A stretch of 64,000 bases of DNA from Synechococcus sp. ROS8604 (GTDB taxonomy: Bacteria; Cyanobacteriota; Cyanobacteriia; PCC-6307; Cyanobiaceae), in contig NZ_CP047946.1 of assembly GCF_014279655.1 (NCBI RefSeq), forward strand, positions 372,001 to 436,000, in the 5' to 3' direction. The translations under genes were made by a program, and so were the position numbers. The first letter of the stretch is position 1; each line of letters begins with the position of its first letter. This document shows, one piece after another, positions 17,602 through 25,535 of this stretch. The notes under the pieces were generated by a model. The model saw only the letters and a list, made by a program, of their open reading frames with translations. It was not told where the DNA came from and ran no database searches.

Positions 17602-18879
17602 ATGCGCAACCTGCTGCTGATCGCGCTTTTGGTCTTACCGGCGTTTTTTGCAGCGGCGGAAGTGGCCTTGCTGCGACTGCGGCCGAGCCGCGTTCATGAA
17701 CTTCGAGAGGAGGGTCTGCCAGGGGCTCCAGCGGTCGAGCGCCTCCAGCGCCGGTTGCGAACGGCTCTGCTGATGACCCAGTTCGGAACCACCTTGTCGT
17801 TGGTGGCGCTCGGTTGGATTGCGAAAGGCTTTGGTCAGCGTTGGTGGCCGATGGAAACCCCCGCCGGTCGTTGGTGGGATCTGGCCTGGTTCCTGGTGTT
17901 GGTCGTCTTGGCCACGTTGTTATCCGGGTTGCTCCCACGGGCTTTGGTCCTTAGCCGTCCGGAGCCAGCTGCCTTGCAATTGTCTCCGGTCCTGGAAACC
18001 ACCATGCAGGTGTTGCGTCCCCTGCTGTCAGCCCTGGAGGTCATCGCCTCCCTTCTGCTTCGTCTCGTGGGCTTGAAGCCTCGCTGGGATGCACTCGTGC
18101 CGGCACTCACAGCTGGTGAGCTGGAGACCCTGGTGGAGAGTGGTGGAGTCACGGGACTTCGGCCGGATGAACGCAACATCCTCGAAGGAGTGTTTGCCTT
18201 AAGAGACATGCAGGTGAGGGAAGTGATGGTGCCTCGCTCTGGGATGGTCACCCTGCCGGTGGAGGTGCGTTTCGCCGAGTTGATGGAGGCCGTCCACCGC
18301 ACCCGACATGCGCGTTTTCCAGTGATTGGGCAGTCGCTGGATGATGTGCGTGGCGTGCTCGACTTACGCCGCTTGGCTGAGCCGATCGCCCGTGGCGAAC
18401 TGCAAAAAGATTCCGCTCTTGAGCCCTATTTAAGTCCTGCCGAGCGGGTGCCTGAGACCAGCAACCTCGCCGAATTGCTGGCGATTATTCGCTCTGGACA
18501 TCCGTTGCTATTGGTGGTGGATGAACACGGGGGAACCGAGGGATTGGTCACTGCCGCCGATCTCACGGGTGAAATTGTTGGCGATGAGCCAGAGCAAGAA
18601 AGTGCCGAGCCAGACCTGCAGGCGATTGAGGGACAGGAAGGTGCCTGGTTGGTTGCTGGTGATTTGGAGATCTTCGAGCTCAATCGCCAACTCGACCTAG
18701 ACCTGCCTGAGGCCTCGGACCATCACACCCTTGCTGGCTTCTTGTTGGAACGGTTGCAGCACATTCCTTCCGCCGGAGAAGCTCTGCGGCACAACGGAGT
18801 TCAATTTGAAATCGTCACGATGAGAGGCCCGCGCATCGTTCAGGTGAAACTGGTGATTCCCGGAGTGACAACCCTCTGA
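17602..18879 (+). CDS. CNNM/CBS-domain membrane protein (hemolysin/CorC-like)
   Basis: This 425-residue protein has the layout of the CNNM/TlyC-like family: an N-terminal CNNM (DUF21) membrane domain with helices near residues 1-22, 55-75 and 90-115, then two CBS domains (about 190-320), and a C-terminal CorC/HlyC domain (about 340-425). The linker GVFALRDMQVREVMVPRSGMV and VVDEHGGTEGLVTAADLTGEIVGD are characteristic, the latter quoted only to place it around residues 305-330. Members act in Mg2+/Co2+ efflux; the historical hemolysin label is not functional evidence. It starts 15 bases after the tRNA gene. Confidence 0.85.
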   Translation: MRNLLLIALLVLPAFFAAAEVALLRLRPSRVHELREEGLPGAPAVERLQRRLRTALLMTQFGTTLSLVALGWIAKGFGQRWWPMETPAGRWWDLAWFLVLVVLATLLSGLLPRALVLSRPEPAALQLSPVLETTMQVLRPLLSALEVIASLLLRLVGLKPRWDALVPALTAGELETLVESGGVTGLRPDERNILEGVFALRDMQVREVMVPRSGMVTLPVEVRFAELMEAVHRTRHARFPVIGQSLDDVRGVLDLRRLAEPIARGELQKDSALEPYLSPAERVPETSNLAELLAIIRSGHPLLLVVDEHGGTEGLVTAADLTGEIVGDEPEQESAEPDLQAIEGQEGAWLVAGDLEIFELNRQLDLDLPEASDHHTLAGFLLERLQHIPSAGEALRHNGVQFEIVTMRGPRIVQVKLVIPGVTTL

Positions 18880-18932
18880 AGCAGCCCTAGCTGTTGATCA
18901 CCGATAATCAGCTTTGACCTGCATTCCCTCCG

Positions 18933-19937
18933 ATGACCGACCCTATGGTTCCGGTAAAGGTCGGAGTAATTGGAATCGGCAACATGGGTTGGCATCACGC
19001 CCGTGTTCTCAGTCTTTTGAAGGACGCAGATCTTGTTGGCGTCTCCGATCCGGATGCCGAGCGCGGAGCGTTGGCAAAAGACCAGTTCGATTGCCGTTGG
19101 TTCGCGGATTACCGCGAGATGCTGTCTGAGGTCGAAGCGGTTTGCATCGCGGTGCCGACCTTGCTTCACCATGCCGTTGGTTTGGCCTGTTTAGAGGCTG
19201 GGCTGCACGTTTTGATCGAAAAGCCAATTGCGGCCAGTCAAGAGGAGGCGGCTTCGCTCAGCGAGTCGGCAAGCCGGGTGGATCGGCTGCTGCAGGTGGG
19301 GCATATCGAGCGCTTCAATCCTGCGTTTCGTGAGTTGACCAAGGTGGTGGCGAATGAAGAAGTTGTTGTACTGGAAGCCAGACGTCATAGCCCCCATTCC
19401 GATCGAGCCAATGATGTCTCGGTGGTTCTTGATTTGATGATCCACGATTTGGATCTTGTCTTGGAACTCGCCGGGGCATCCGTCGTGCATTTATCAGCGG
19501 CTGGTGGACGTAGTGCTGAAGGGCCGATCGATTACGTGAACGCAACACTTGGATTCGACAACGGTGTGGTCGCAAGCCTGACGGCCAGCAAAATGAGCCA
19601 TCGAAAGATCAGGAGCTTGAGTGCGCACTGTCGAGGAAGCCTTGTAGAAACTGATTTTCTAAATCACACCTTGCATATTCATCGGCGTGCCCATGAGTGG
19701 TATTCCGCTGATCACGGTGAGCTTTTGTATCGCAACGATGGATTCATTGAAGAGGTGAGCACCACGTCGATTGAGCCGCTTTACGCCGAGTTGGAGCATT
19801 TTTTGCAGTGCGTTCGCGGCCGTGAAACCCCTGCCGTGGATGGCCAGCAGGCTTCTCGTGCCCTGCGCCTCGCCGACCTCATTGAGCAGGCGGTGGAGCG
19901 GCCTGCTGGAGGCGTCACACTTTCTTCGCCTATTTGA
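18933..19937 (+). CDS. Gfo/Idh/MocA-family sugar oxidoreductase
   Basis: This is an NAD(P)-dependent oxidoreductase of 334 residues. The N-terminal Rossmann motif is VGVIGIGNMGWHHARVL. The conserved catalytic segment is HVLIEKPIAAS, with Lys in EKP. The C-terminal half has the family's DLMIHDLDLVLEL histidine motif. Paralogues with HHA after the GxGxxG turn often oxidise UDP-sugars such as UDP-GlcNAc at C3, so a role in lipopolysaccharide or exopolysaccharide sugar synthesis is possible. Alternative starts exist at 18945 and 18951. It is the last gene with normal base composition before the AT-rich island. Confidence 0.85.
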   Translation: MTDPMVPVKVGVIGIGNMGWHHARVLSLLKDADLVGVSDPDAERGALAKDQFDCRWFADYREMLSEVEAVCIAVPTLLHHAVGLACLEAGLHVLIEKPIAASQEEAASLSESASRVDRLLQVGHIERFNPAFRELTKVVANEEVVVLEARRHSPHSDRANDVSVVLDLMIHDLDLVLELAGASVVHLSAAGGRSAEGPIDYVNATLGFDNGVVASLTASKMSHRKIRSLSAHCRGSLVETDFLNHTLHIHRRAHEWYSADHGELLYRNDGFIEEVSTTSIEPLYAELEHFLQCVRGRETPAVDGQQASRALRLADLIEQAVERPAGGVTLSSPI

Positions 19938-20551
19938 GCCTTCTGGGAATGACTTCGATAGGACCGATTTGAGACGCTGGCCCATTCAGAGAATTGTTGA
20001 GATCTTCAGTTTCCTGTCAAATCTGATTTTGGACCAGATAGTAAGTCAAGGTTATTGAAACTTAAAGCCTTTGCTGAGAAATATAGGTTGTCTCGTTTTG
20101 CTGAATTGTCTATACGTTATCCCGATTGTTTGAACTTTTCCAAAGTGAACTTCTTTGATTAAATTGTTTACGATTACAGGTTTCACCTGGATTGAATTAG
20201 GGAGACTCTGTACATCAAAAGCTGCTGCGACGGTAATACCTGCCGAATGAACACAGGAGAAATGATCAGACTGGGCCAACCTCTTTGTTGAGCTTATATT
20301 TATGGCTGTATTGATAAAAGCTTTGCGTGAGCTTGGAAGGACTGCAAAGCCTTGATTGTTATCCCCAAGGCTGTTGATGTTGATTTCTCTAAGTGAAGAA
20401 TGAAAATGCTACCCCTTCTAGCCATTCCTCACTCAGCAAAAAACCTTGATGGTCCCCAGTGTGATGAATAAAGGATCGGACACTGGTTAGAGCAGCCCTG
20501 AAGGAGAGGTGCTGAGATGTGCACTTGAATCAAGTGATGCATAGTAGATAT
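19938..20551 (+). other. AT-rich stretch without a confident gene (left end of island)
   Basis: Base composition turns AT-rich here and no reading frame has family similarity. A short frame at 20057-20161 (KAFAEKYRLSRFAELSIRYP) is helix-like and may be a gene remnant. Another short frame near 20304 reads MAVLIKALRELGRTAKP. I see no tRNA or repeat that would mark an attachment site. Confidence 0.6.
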
Positions 20552-20579
20552 ATTAAATTGTGTTGGCTTAGTTATGCTA
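20552..20579 (+). promoter_or_regulatory. Repeated promoter-like element, copy 1
   Basis: ATTAAATTGTGTTG, six variable bases, then TTATGCTA. The same 14-mer, the same spacing and TTATGTTA recur at 22358-22385. TATGCT could serve as a -10 hexamer. Copy 1 ends at the start of the decayed phosphorylase-like gene. Confidence 0.5.
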
Positions 20580-21433
20580 ATGAATAGACCGCAAGATATC
20601 AATTTTGTTATAGTTACGTCTCTTTTGGAGGAAAAGCAGGCTCTTCAAAATTGCTTAGGTATTGAATTTGAAGCAATAGCGAAAAATAGAATTCACTACA
20701 ATTTGGGCACAGTAAAGCATAAAAAACGAGCTATCAATGTTGCTATAGTCCAGCCGATTGACATGGGGCCAATACCAGCGGCTGTCATTGCTACAAAATC
20801 AATAATAGAGTGGCAGCCTGTCGTCATTGCGATGACCGGAATATGTGCAGGGAAATATTACTGTCTAAAGCTAAGTCTTCGACCACATAGCCGGAACGTA
20901 CAAAAATGGCTCTATTACACCCTTTCAGCAATCAATAGGCCAAGATCAATGGGTACTGCAATTTATTCAATCAATAATAGATGACGAAAAATATAGAAGA
21001 GATCTCTTTGAGTCACCCTAAACCTAAAAGCGCTACTGGAAAAATTGATTCCCACATCGGACCAATGGCATCTGGCAGCTTTGTTGTCAAAGACTCGGAA
21101 TATATAAAAGATCTTCTTGACAAGGCCTCTAAGCTTTATGGCATCAATATGGAATCTTATGGAGTTGCATCAGCAGCAAAAATTTGTAGTTCACCGTTCA
21201 GCAATGTCACGTGGTTGGTCACTAAAGGAGTCGTGGATTATGTTGATAATAAGAAGAAAGATGACTGGCATTCGTACTGTGCATTTGCAAGCACAAAATT
21301 TCTGATAATTATAATTAACGAAATGCTGAAGAGAGATAATGCTTGCGCATGGCTAGAGAATCAAAGAAAAGTAAAAATACTAAAAACCAGCGGCATCTGT
21401 CTGATTAATAGAATGGATTCGTTTGGCAAATAA
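20580..21433 (+). pseudogene. Nucleoside phosphorylase (MTA/SAH nucleosidase-like) gene, frameshifted
   Basis: Three reading frames in succession spell one phosphorylase-superfamily domain. Frame A (20580 to about 20875) has FVIVTSLLEEKQALQN and VVIAMTGICAGK, the N-terminal strand and ligand loop. Frame B (about 20881 to 21020) reads AGTYKNGSITPFQQ and then WVLQFIQSIIDDEKYRRD. Frame C (about 21015 to 21433) has HIGPMASGSFVVKD, the purine-binding INMESYGVASAAK and TKGVVDYVDNKKKDDWHSY. Each switch moves by one frame, so at least two indels have occurred. Relatives occur as sensor or effector domains fused to other modules; here only the domain is left. Low GC and decay suggest an acquired gene. 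Confidence 0.8.
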
Positions 21434-21533
21434 CGGAGAATAATGGAATCAGCGATCTGGGCTTGAGATTTGCCTAAGCCCCTTTTCTAGCACTTGTTTC
21501 TTCTCAGTCATGTGCCTAGTATCTTTCACTTAG

Positions 21534-22094
21534 GGAAGCTCTGGGAAGAATTGTTCTTAGCTGTCTAGGCAACGAGTAGCACGCTTTGAATAGGTGATCT
21601 GGCTTGGACGGTCTCAAAAATCTGTTCGCCGAGCCCATGCTTCTCAAGCAGATGGCGGAAGGTGAGGATTGTTGTCTCATCGAGGATCCGGTCGCTGATC
21701 AGCTCGATGCCAGCAAAGCGGCGCATGGTGGGCACCTCAATCAGGGCCTCTTCCAACGGCCTCCGGCCCACTCCGCTTCGCTCCGTAAACGCCGGGGCAC
21801 TCAGGGAATACCACTGCTGCAGCAGGTGAATCAGCAACATGGTGCCGAGCGGATAGGGAGGCCGCCCTCTTTTCTTGCTCGCCTTGGTGTATCGGGGCTT
21901 GATCAAAACTATCAGCGCCTGCCATGGCACGATCGCCTCAATCTCAAGGAGAAATTTCTCACGCTTGGTCTGCTTCTTGTCTGTGGTCAGCTCGTAATCT
22001 GAGAAGCCGAGCTGCTTGCCACCCATCAATCCAGTTCTGGATAGCGATCACAGGTCCATTGTCGCGTGGATCGCCTGGGTTTCCCAGCGTCTCC
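21534..22094. mobile_element. IS5-type element, internally deleted, with target-site duplication
   Basis: Imperfect terminal inverted repeats bound the element: left GGAAGCTCTGGGAAG (21534-21548), right, read on the minus strand, GGAGACGCTGGGAAA (22094-22080), matching at 11 of 15 positions. TTAG flanks both sides (21530-21533 and 22095-22098), which fits the 4-bp YTAR target duplication of IS5-group elements. At 561 bp it is about half the usual length, so the centre and catalytic C-terminal part of the transposase are gone. It is non-autonomous, but its ends may still be mobilised in trans. Confidence 0.85.
21565..22029 (-). pseudogene. Truncated IS5-family transposase
   Basis: The N-terminal domain of an IS5-group transposase is clear: GGKQLGFSDYELTTDKKQTK, RGRPPYPLGTMLLIHLLQQW, EVPTMRRFAGIELISDRILD and ETTILTFRHLLEKHGLGEQI. 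After QIFETV the similarity stops and a short tail ends at 21565, so the DDE catalytic domain is missing. Between LLQQWYSLS and EEALIEVP there is an extra segment (APAFTERSGVGRRPL) compared with the family pattern I know, possibly a small insertion near 21757-21800. The gene is not expected to make an active transposase. Confidence 0.88.
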
Positions 22095-22357
22095 TTAGCA
22101 GCAGAGTGAAAGTTGATGAGTATTTGTCACGATATATTCTTTTTGTCCTGCTCGCTAAAATAGTGATTTTGAGAGAATTGTAGATTGATCTATTTTGGAC
22201 TCTGCATTAAACTATTTCAGAAATTAGTGGACCTAGAAGCTATTTCTACTTTCGGTATGAGCATGATCTGAGACAGAAAAAGATATTACTTTGCAAGCAA
22301 ATAGTGTCAATAATACTTGTTTTTTGGACAGCAAGTTAGGCGCTGGGTTCATCATTG
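22095..22357 (+). other. AT-rich intergenic stretch
   Basis: Between the IS remnant and the next promoter-like element there is AT-rich sequence with stop codons in all frames. I see no gene, tRNA or hairpin terminator in it. Confidence 0.55.
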
Positions 22358-22385
22358 ATTAAATTGTGTTGCGTCGTTTATGTTA
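22358..22385 (+). promoter_or_regulatory. Repeated promoter-like element, copy 2
   Basis: ATTAAATTGTGTTG, six bases, then TTATGTTA: the same 14-mer and spacing as copy 1 at 20552-20579. TATGTT is a possible -10. It lies about 30 bases upstream of the oxygenase-like gene. Confidence 0.5.
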
Positions 22386-22414
22386 CATTGGTTTTATCTA
22401 GTCAATGAATGAAG

Positions 22415-23224
22415 ATGGCTGATCAAAACTTGAAAGCTTCCCAGGTTTCGTATCCTTGGTACGATTCGAGATGGCTGCAAAAATACAAGCTTGCATGTCG
22501 TGCAATCAGCAGTCATCATCCAGGTAGGCTGCAGGAATTCAAGAATGCATTCAATGCTCTCAGAACTCGATCTGATTTTAAGACATTAGAGTATAAATCA
22601 ATTTTTGACGAGAGCACTCTTACAAGGATACGTGAAATTATTAAATCAATTCGTCCAACAGAAATTGAGTTGCATGAGCTTAGGGATTTTCGACGCTTTA
22701 TTCTGCATGATCATCCTTATATGACCATGTTGCAGAACAACTTAATTGATTTAGTTAGCGAGGGAGCTGGAGAGGAAGTTGAACCGGCTTATAATTTTCT
22801 GTGTCTTTATCGTTCCGGTGGTGTTTGTAAGGTGCACATGGATGCGCCAGTAGCTAAATGGACTTTAGATGTTTGCGTCGAACAGGATGAACCTTGGCCT
22901 ATTTACTTGAGCCAGGTTTTGGATTGGCCTGAAAATTATATTCAACCGCGTGGTGATTGGGAAAAGCAAATTAAAATGTCCTGCGCTAACGAATTTGATA
23001 GTTACTCTCTGGATGCAGGAACGGGAATCCTATTCTCTGGTAGTAGTCAATGGCATTATCGGGATAAGAAACCAATGTCTTCATCCCCAAAATTGTCACC
23101 TTTTTGTGATTTAATTTTCTTTCATTATATCCCAGTCGGAATGAGTGAGATCGTAAAACCAATGAATTGGCATCGAATCTTTGATTTGCCCGAGCTCTCC
23201 GCTCCTTCCTTTGAATGTGATTAA
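22415..23224 (+). CDS. 2OG-Fe(II) oxygenase-like hydroxylase, substrate unknown
   Basis: This 269-residue protein fits the double-stranded beta-helix 2-oxoglutarate/Fe(II) oxygenases. A facial-triad pattern is visible: H141-x-D143 in KVHMDAP and H214 in LFSGSSQWHYRD, about 70 residues apart. The sentence-like motif DAGTGILFSGS before the distal histidine is typical of the family's penultimate strand. A 2OG-binding Arg or Lys near IPVG (240) is not certain. The start is ATG 22415; ATG 22409 is two codons upstream. Codon use is AT-rich like the rest of the island. Proteins of this type hydroxylate free or peptidyl amino acids, so linkage to the nearby RiPP-type genes is plausible but unproven. 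Confidence 0.65.
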   Translation: MADQNLKASQVSYPWYDSRWLQKYKLACRAISSHHPGRLQEFKNAFNALRTRSDFKTLEYKSIFDESTLTRIREIIKSIRPTEIELHELRDFRRFILHDHPYMTMLQNNLIDLVSEGAGEEVEPAYNFLCLYRSGGVCKVHMDAPVAKWTLDVCVEQDEPWPIYLSQVLDWPENYIQPRGDWEKQIKMSCANEFDSYSLDAGTGILFSGSSQWHYRDKKPMSSSPKLSPFCDLIFFHYIPVGMSEIVKPMNWHRIFDLPELSAPSFECD

Positions 23225-23366
23225 CATCTATCCTGATAGATATTAAGGATTAATATTCAGGAAGGAAAGGGACTATTTGCATGCTTAAGTTTTGCAATCG
23301 TGATAAGTAGATTGATTTCTTTTCGGCGCAGGCTATTATATTTTGTAATCGATTGCTTTTCTGCTA

Positions 23367-24542
23367 ATGATTGACCATGTCAACGCAAAAAATAGTTACG
23401 TTGGGTCAATTTTACGTAAAATTGTTTCAATTGTTGTTGAGGCGGGTGCCGAGCTTCATCCCTCTCTCCTGATAGTTGAAAAAGATGGTGAATTATCACT
23501 GCATTCAAGTATGCCTTTGAAAGTAAAAGATTATGCTCAATTGTGCAGTCTTCCCCGTGTCTTGTTGTTGCCTACGAATGGAGCAGACTGGCAGATTTGC
23601 TCTGAACAATTATTCTTAAAAAGGGCTCCTGATTCTTTGAGTTTAATTCAAGAAGAGTTGCTTTGCCTTCATGTTGAAATTTACAATGCAACATGTAAGA
23701 TAAAAAATAGTTCCAAGCATAATCTCTCGCAGCTTGTTTTGGAGCGGCCAGAGATATTGGAAGCTGTTCAACAGATCCAGCCTTATAGGACATTCGATTT
23801 ATCATTAGCCGATCAGTTTGTATCAAACCGATTGTGTTGGATTGATGATGTATCCACAAGCGCAGAACATGTGGAGCAGATAAATAATTCGGATTCAGGG
23901 GAGCCTGGGATCTTTCCAATAATGGATTTTTTGAATAATCATCATGATGCAGGTAATTTTGAGTTTGATGACTATTCAGTTAAGATGGAAATTTCCAGGC
24001 CAAATAATACTAGTGAATGTTTTTTGCGTTATGGAGGGCGGCGTGACGTACTCGACTATGCATTAGGAATGGGTTACTTCGACCAAACATCACCGTATGC
24101 ACACTCCGCTCCGTTTTCAGCCGAACTGAACCATCTTGGTGCTCTTCAGATTGAATCTTTACTTTCAAGACCTAAAAGTCGTTTTGATCCACCGCATGTC
24201 CAATTTACAGATGATGGCATCCGATTAAGTCATTTCACATGTCATCTAAAGAAGCCCAATCGCTCTCTTCTGGCCTTTTCTTTAGCGATTGAGGGGCTTT
24301 CGCGTCGCTCTGGCGGCACACCATCAGAGGCCAAAGAGCTTATATTGCTTGCAAAGGATGCCTTACTTCAAGAAAACCTGATTCGTCTTGAAAAATTACG
24401 ATCAGCTGCTAATCCTTATGCCATTCATTGTCCCTCGGCCCAATTGTTGATGGATGCTGCACGGCGGCAGGCGAATATTCTTCAGGTTGTTTTGGGGTCG
24501 AGCTCAAGAAAAACTATTAATTATACTTTTCCACGCGATTGA
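23367..24542 (+). CDS. SET-domain-like protein (LSMT type), divergent
   Basis: This 391-residue protein has a weak but consistent match to SET-domain methyltransferases of the Rubisco LSMT type. GIFPIMDFLNNHHDAGN (181-197) corresponds to the usual P-x-x-D-x-x-N-H-x-x-x-x-N motif, and CFLRYGGRRDVLDYALGMGY (218-237) to the YG...L...YGF motif that binds SAM and lysine. The C-terminal 130 residues are helical and resemble the substrate-binding domain of LSMT. The normal NH pair is altered to NNHH, so activity is uncertain. It follows the oxygenase-like gene after 142 bases on the same strand. Function is not known. Confidence 0.55.
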   Translation: MIDHVNAKNSYVGSILRKIVSIVVEAGAELHPSLLIVEKDGELSLHSSMPLKVKDYAQLCSLPRVLLLPTNGADWQICSEQLFLKRAPDSLSLIQEELLCLHVEIYNATCKIKNSSKHNLSQLVLERPEILEAVQQIQPYRTFDLSLADQFVSNRLCWIDDVSTSAEHVEQINNSDSGEPGIFPIMDFLNNHHDAGNFEFDDYSVKMEISRPNNTSECFLRYGGRRDVLDYALGMGYFDQTSPYAHSAPFSAELNHLGALQIESLLSRPKSRFDPPHVQFTDDGIRLSHFTCHLKKPNRSLLAFSLAIEGLSRRSGGTPSEAKELILLAKDALLQENLIRLEKLRSAANPYAIHCPSAQLLMDAARRQANILQVVLGSSSRKTINYTFPRD

Positions 24543-24677
24543 ATTTTCTTTTAATGTTAATTTGATTAAGAATAAAGTTTTTGAGTTGTCCCAGAATTCG
24601 AATCGATATTTTTTTATTGTTGGTCGAGGTAAATTGCTATTGGCAAGCACAACTGTTAGTGGTGAATACCGTATATT
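24543..24677. other. Short AT-rich gap between convergent genes
   Basis: The SET-like gene (rightward) and the B2-like gene (leftward) converge here. I see no clear hairpin terminator. The minus-strand frame after the B2 stop stays open for about 45 codons without recognisable similarity. Confidence 0.5.
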
Positions 24678-25085
24678 CTATAATGTTAAGATATGGCAAT
24701 CGTCGTTAGCATTAATGCCTGGGGTGAGCTCCTTGCCTAAGCTTGTAAGCCAAGCGTGAGGAATTCGGAGATCTTTCCTTACTGCTGTCATTCCTATGTG
24801 AAGTTCATTTTGTACGCCTAGAATATCAAGTAATACTCTGCCAAGAGTCGACCGACTTAGGCAACTAGAAAACATCTTGGAATGGCAGCTTCTCTGCATT
24901 ATAAGGCTTTTGACTCTAGGGATTAAAAAAGCAATCAAACGCTTTTGGCTCTTTAGCGTTAATTTTTTCCAAGGCCTGTTTTTGATTAAATTAAAAACCA
25001 CATAGTCAGGAAGTAAATTGATAAGAAGCCATATGTTAGCGTCTGCCAGACTGAAGAATAGATACGAAGCGGGCCTTAAGTTCAT
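24678..25085 (-). CDS. Lasso-peptide B2-like transglutaminase-fold protease
   Basis: This 135-residue protein matches stand-alone B2 proteins of lasso-peptide clusters, cysteine proteases that remove the leader of a RiPP precursor. The nucleophile motif is SSCLSRSTLGRVLLDILG with C75, and the histidine motif is RIPHAWL with H110, 35 residues later. In characterised McjB the catalytic Asp lies 12 residues after the His; here that position is P122 (ELTPG), so the triad seems incomplete. The N-terminal 60 residues are hydrophobic and helical, as is usual. ATG 25085 overlaps the pqqD-like stop by four bases, so the pair is translationally coupled. Low GC marks it as part of the island. Confidence 0.75.
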   Translation of the reverse strand: MNLRPASYLFFSLADANIWLLINLLPDYVVFNLIKNRPWKKLTLKSQKRLIAFLIPRVKSLIMQRSCHSKMFSSCLSRSTLGRVLLDILGVQNELHIGMTAVRKDLRIPHAWLTSLGKELTPGINANDDCHILTL

Positions 25086-25351
25086 CGATTTATTGCTTTG
25101 ATCATGCCTTTATTTACTGCTTCTTGGAGGAAATTAGCTGTCTCTTTCGTGCATTGATCAGGTTCAACGTCGAATTGGTTCAGCAATTCAGAGATGATGT
25201 CTTCTATAGTTTTAGGTACGCTTATTGCATTCCATATGGCAGTCCCTGATGAATTCAAATTTAAATATTCCGCAGTGGAAGGATCAAAGAGGCATGCCGT
25301 GCCATCCAGCTCGGCAGAGCAAACATCAGAACTCCGAGAATAAAGCTTCAT
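25082..25351 (-). CDS. PqqD-family RiPP recognition element (lasso B1-like)
   Basis: An 89-residue PqqD-like protein. These winged-helix domains bind the leader peptide of ribosomally made, modified peptides and present it to partner enzymes. The pattern is complete: DGTACLFDPSTAEYLNLNSS (residues 16-35) forms the beta strands, GTAIWNAI (36-43) the recognition helix, followed by TIEDIISELLNQFDV and a last helix TANFLQEAVNKGMI. It lies directly upstream of, and overlaps, the B2-like protease, the standard B1-B2 order. A good sigma-70-like promoter lies 19 bases upstream. No cyclase or kinase partner is encoded beside it. Confidence 0.82.
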   Translation of the reverse strand: MKLYSRSSDVCSAELDGTACLFDPSTAEYLNLNSSGTAIWNAISVPKTIEDIISELLNQFDVEPDQCTKETANFLQEAVNKGMIKAINR

Positions 25352-25369
25352 GAATCTAAGTTTTTCATT

Positions 25370-25397
25370 ATTTTATTGGGCTGTGATTCCTTGTCAA
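25370..25397 (-). promoter_or_regulatory. Sigma-70-type promoter for the pqqD-like/B2-like pair
   Basis: On the minus strand TTGACA (25397-25392), a 16-base spacer and TAAAAT (25375-25370) form a near-consensus promoter. The ATG of the pqqD-like gene is 18 bases beyond the -10, so the transcript would have a very short leader. Confidence 0.6.
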
Positions 25398-25535
25398 GTT
25401 CTTTGAAACGTTTTCGCGCGGGATATTAATCAAAGACCCGACTAAAAGTGGTGTGCGGAATTTTTTTTAAGCCGCTGAAAGTACTTGTGCCTCTAGCTCC
25501 TATGTTCCCTTGCCTTAAACGCCTGTTTGAGCAAT

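Noticed and set aside
20052-20279. 75-codon minus-strand frame at the left end of the island
   Set aside because: No recognisable family, no good start signal, and the plus strand shows a competing helix-like remnant. I left it unannotated.
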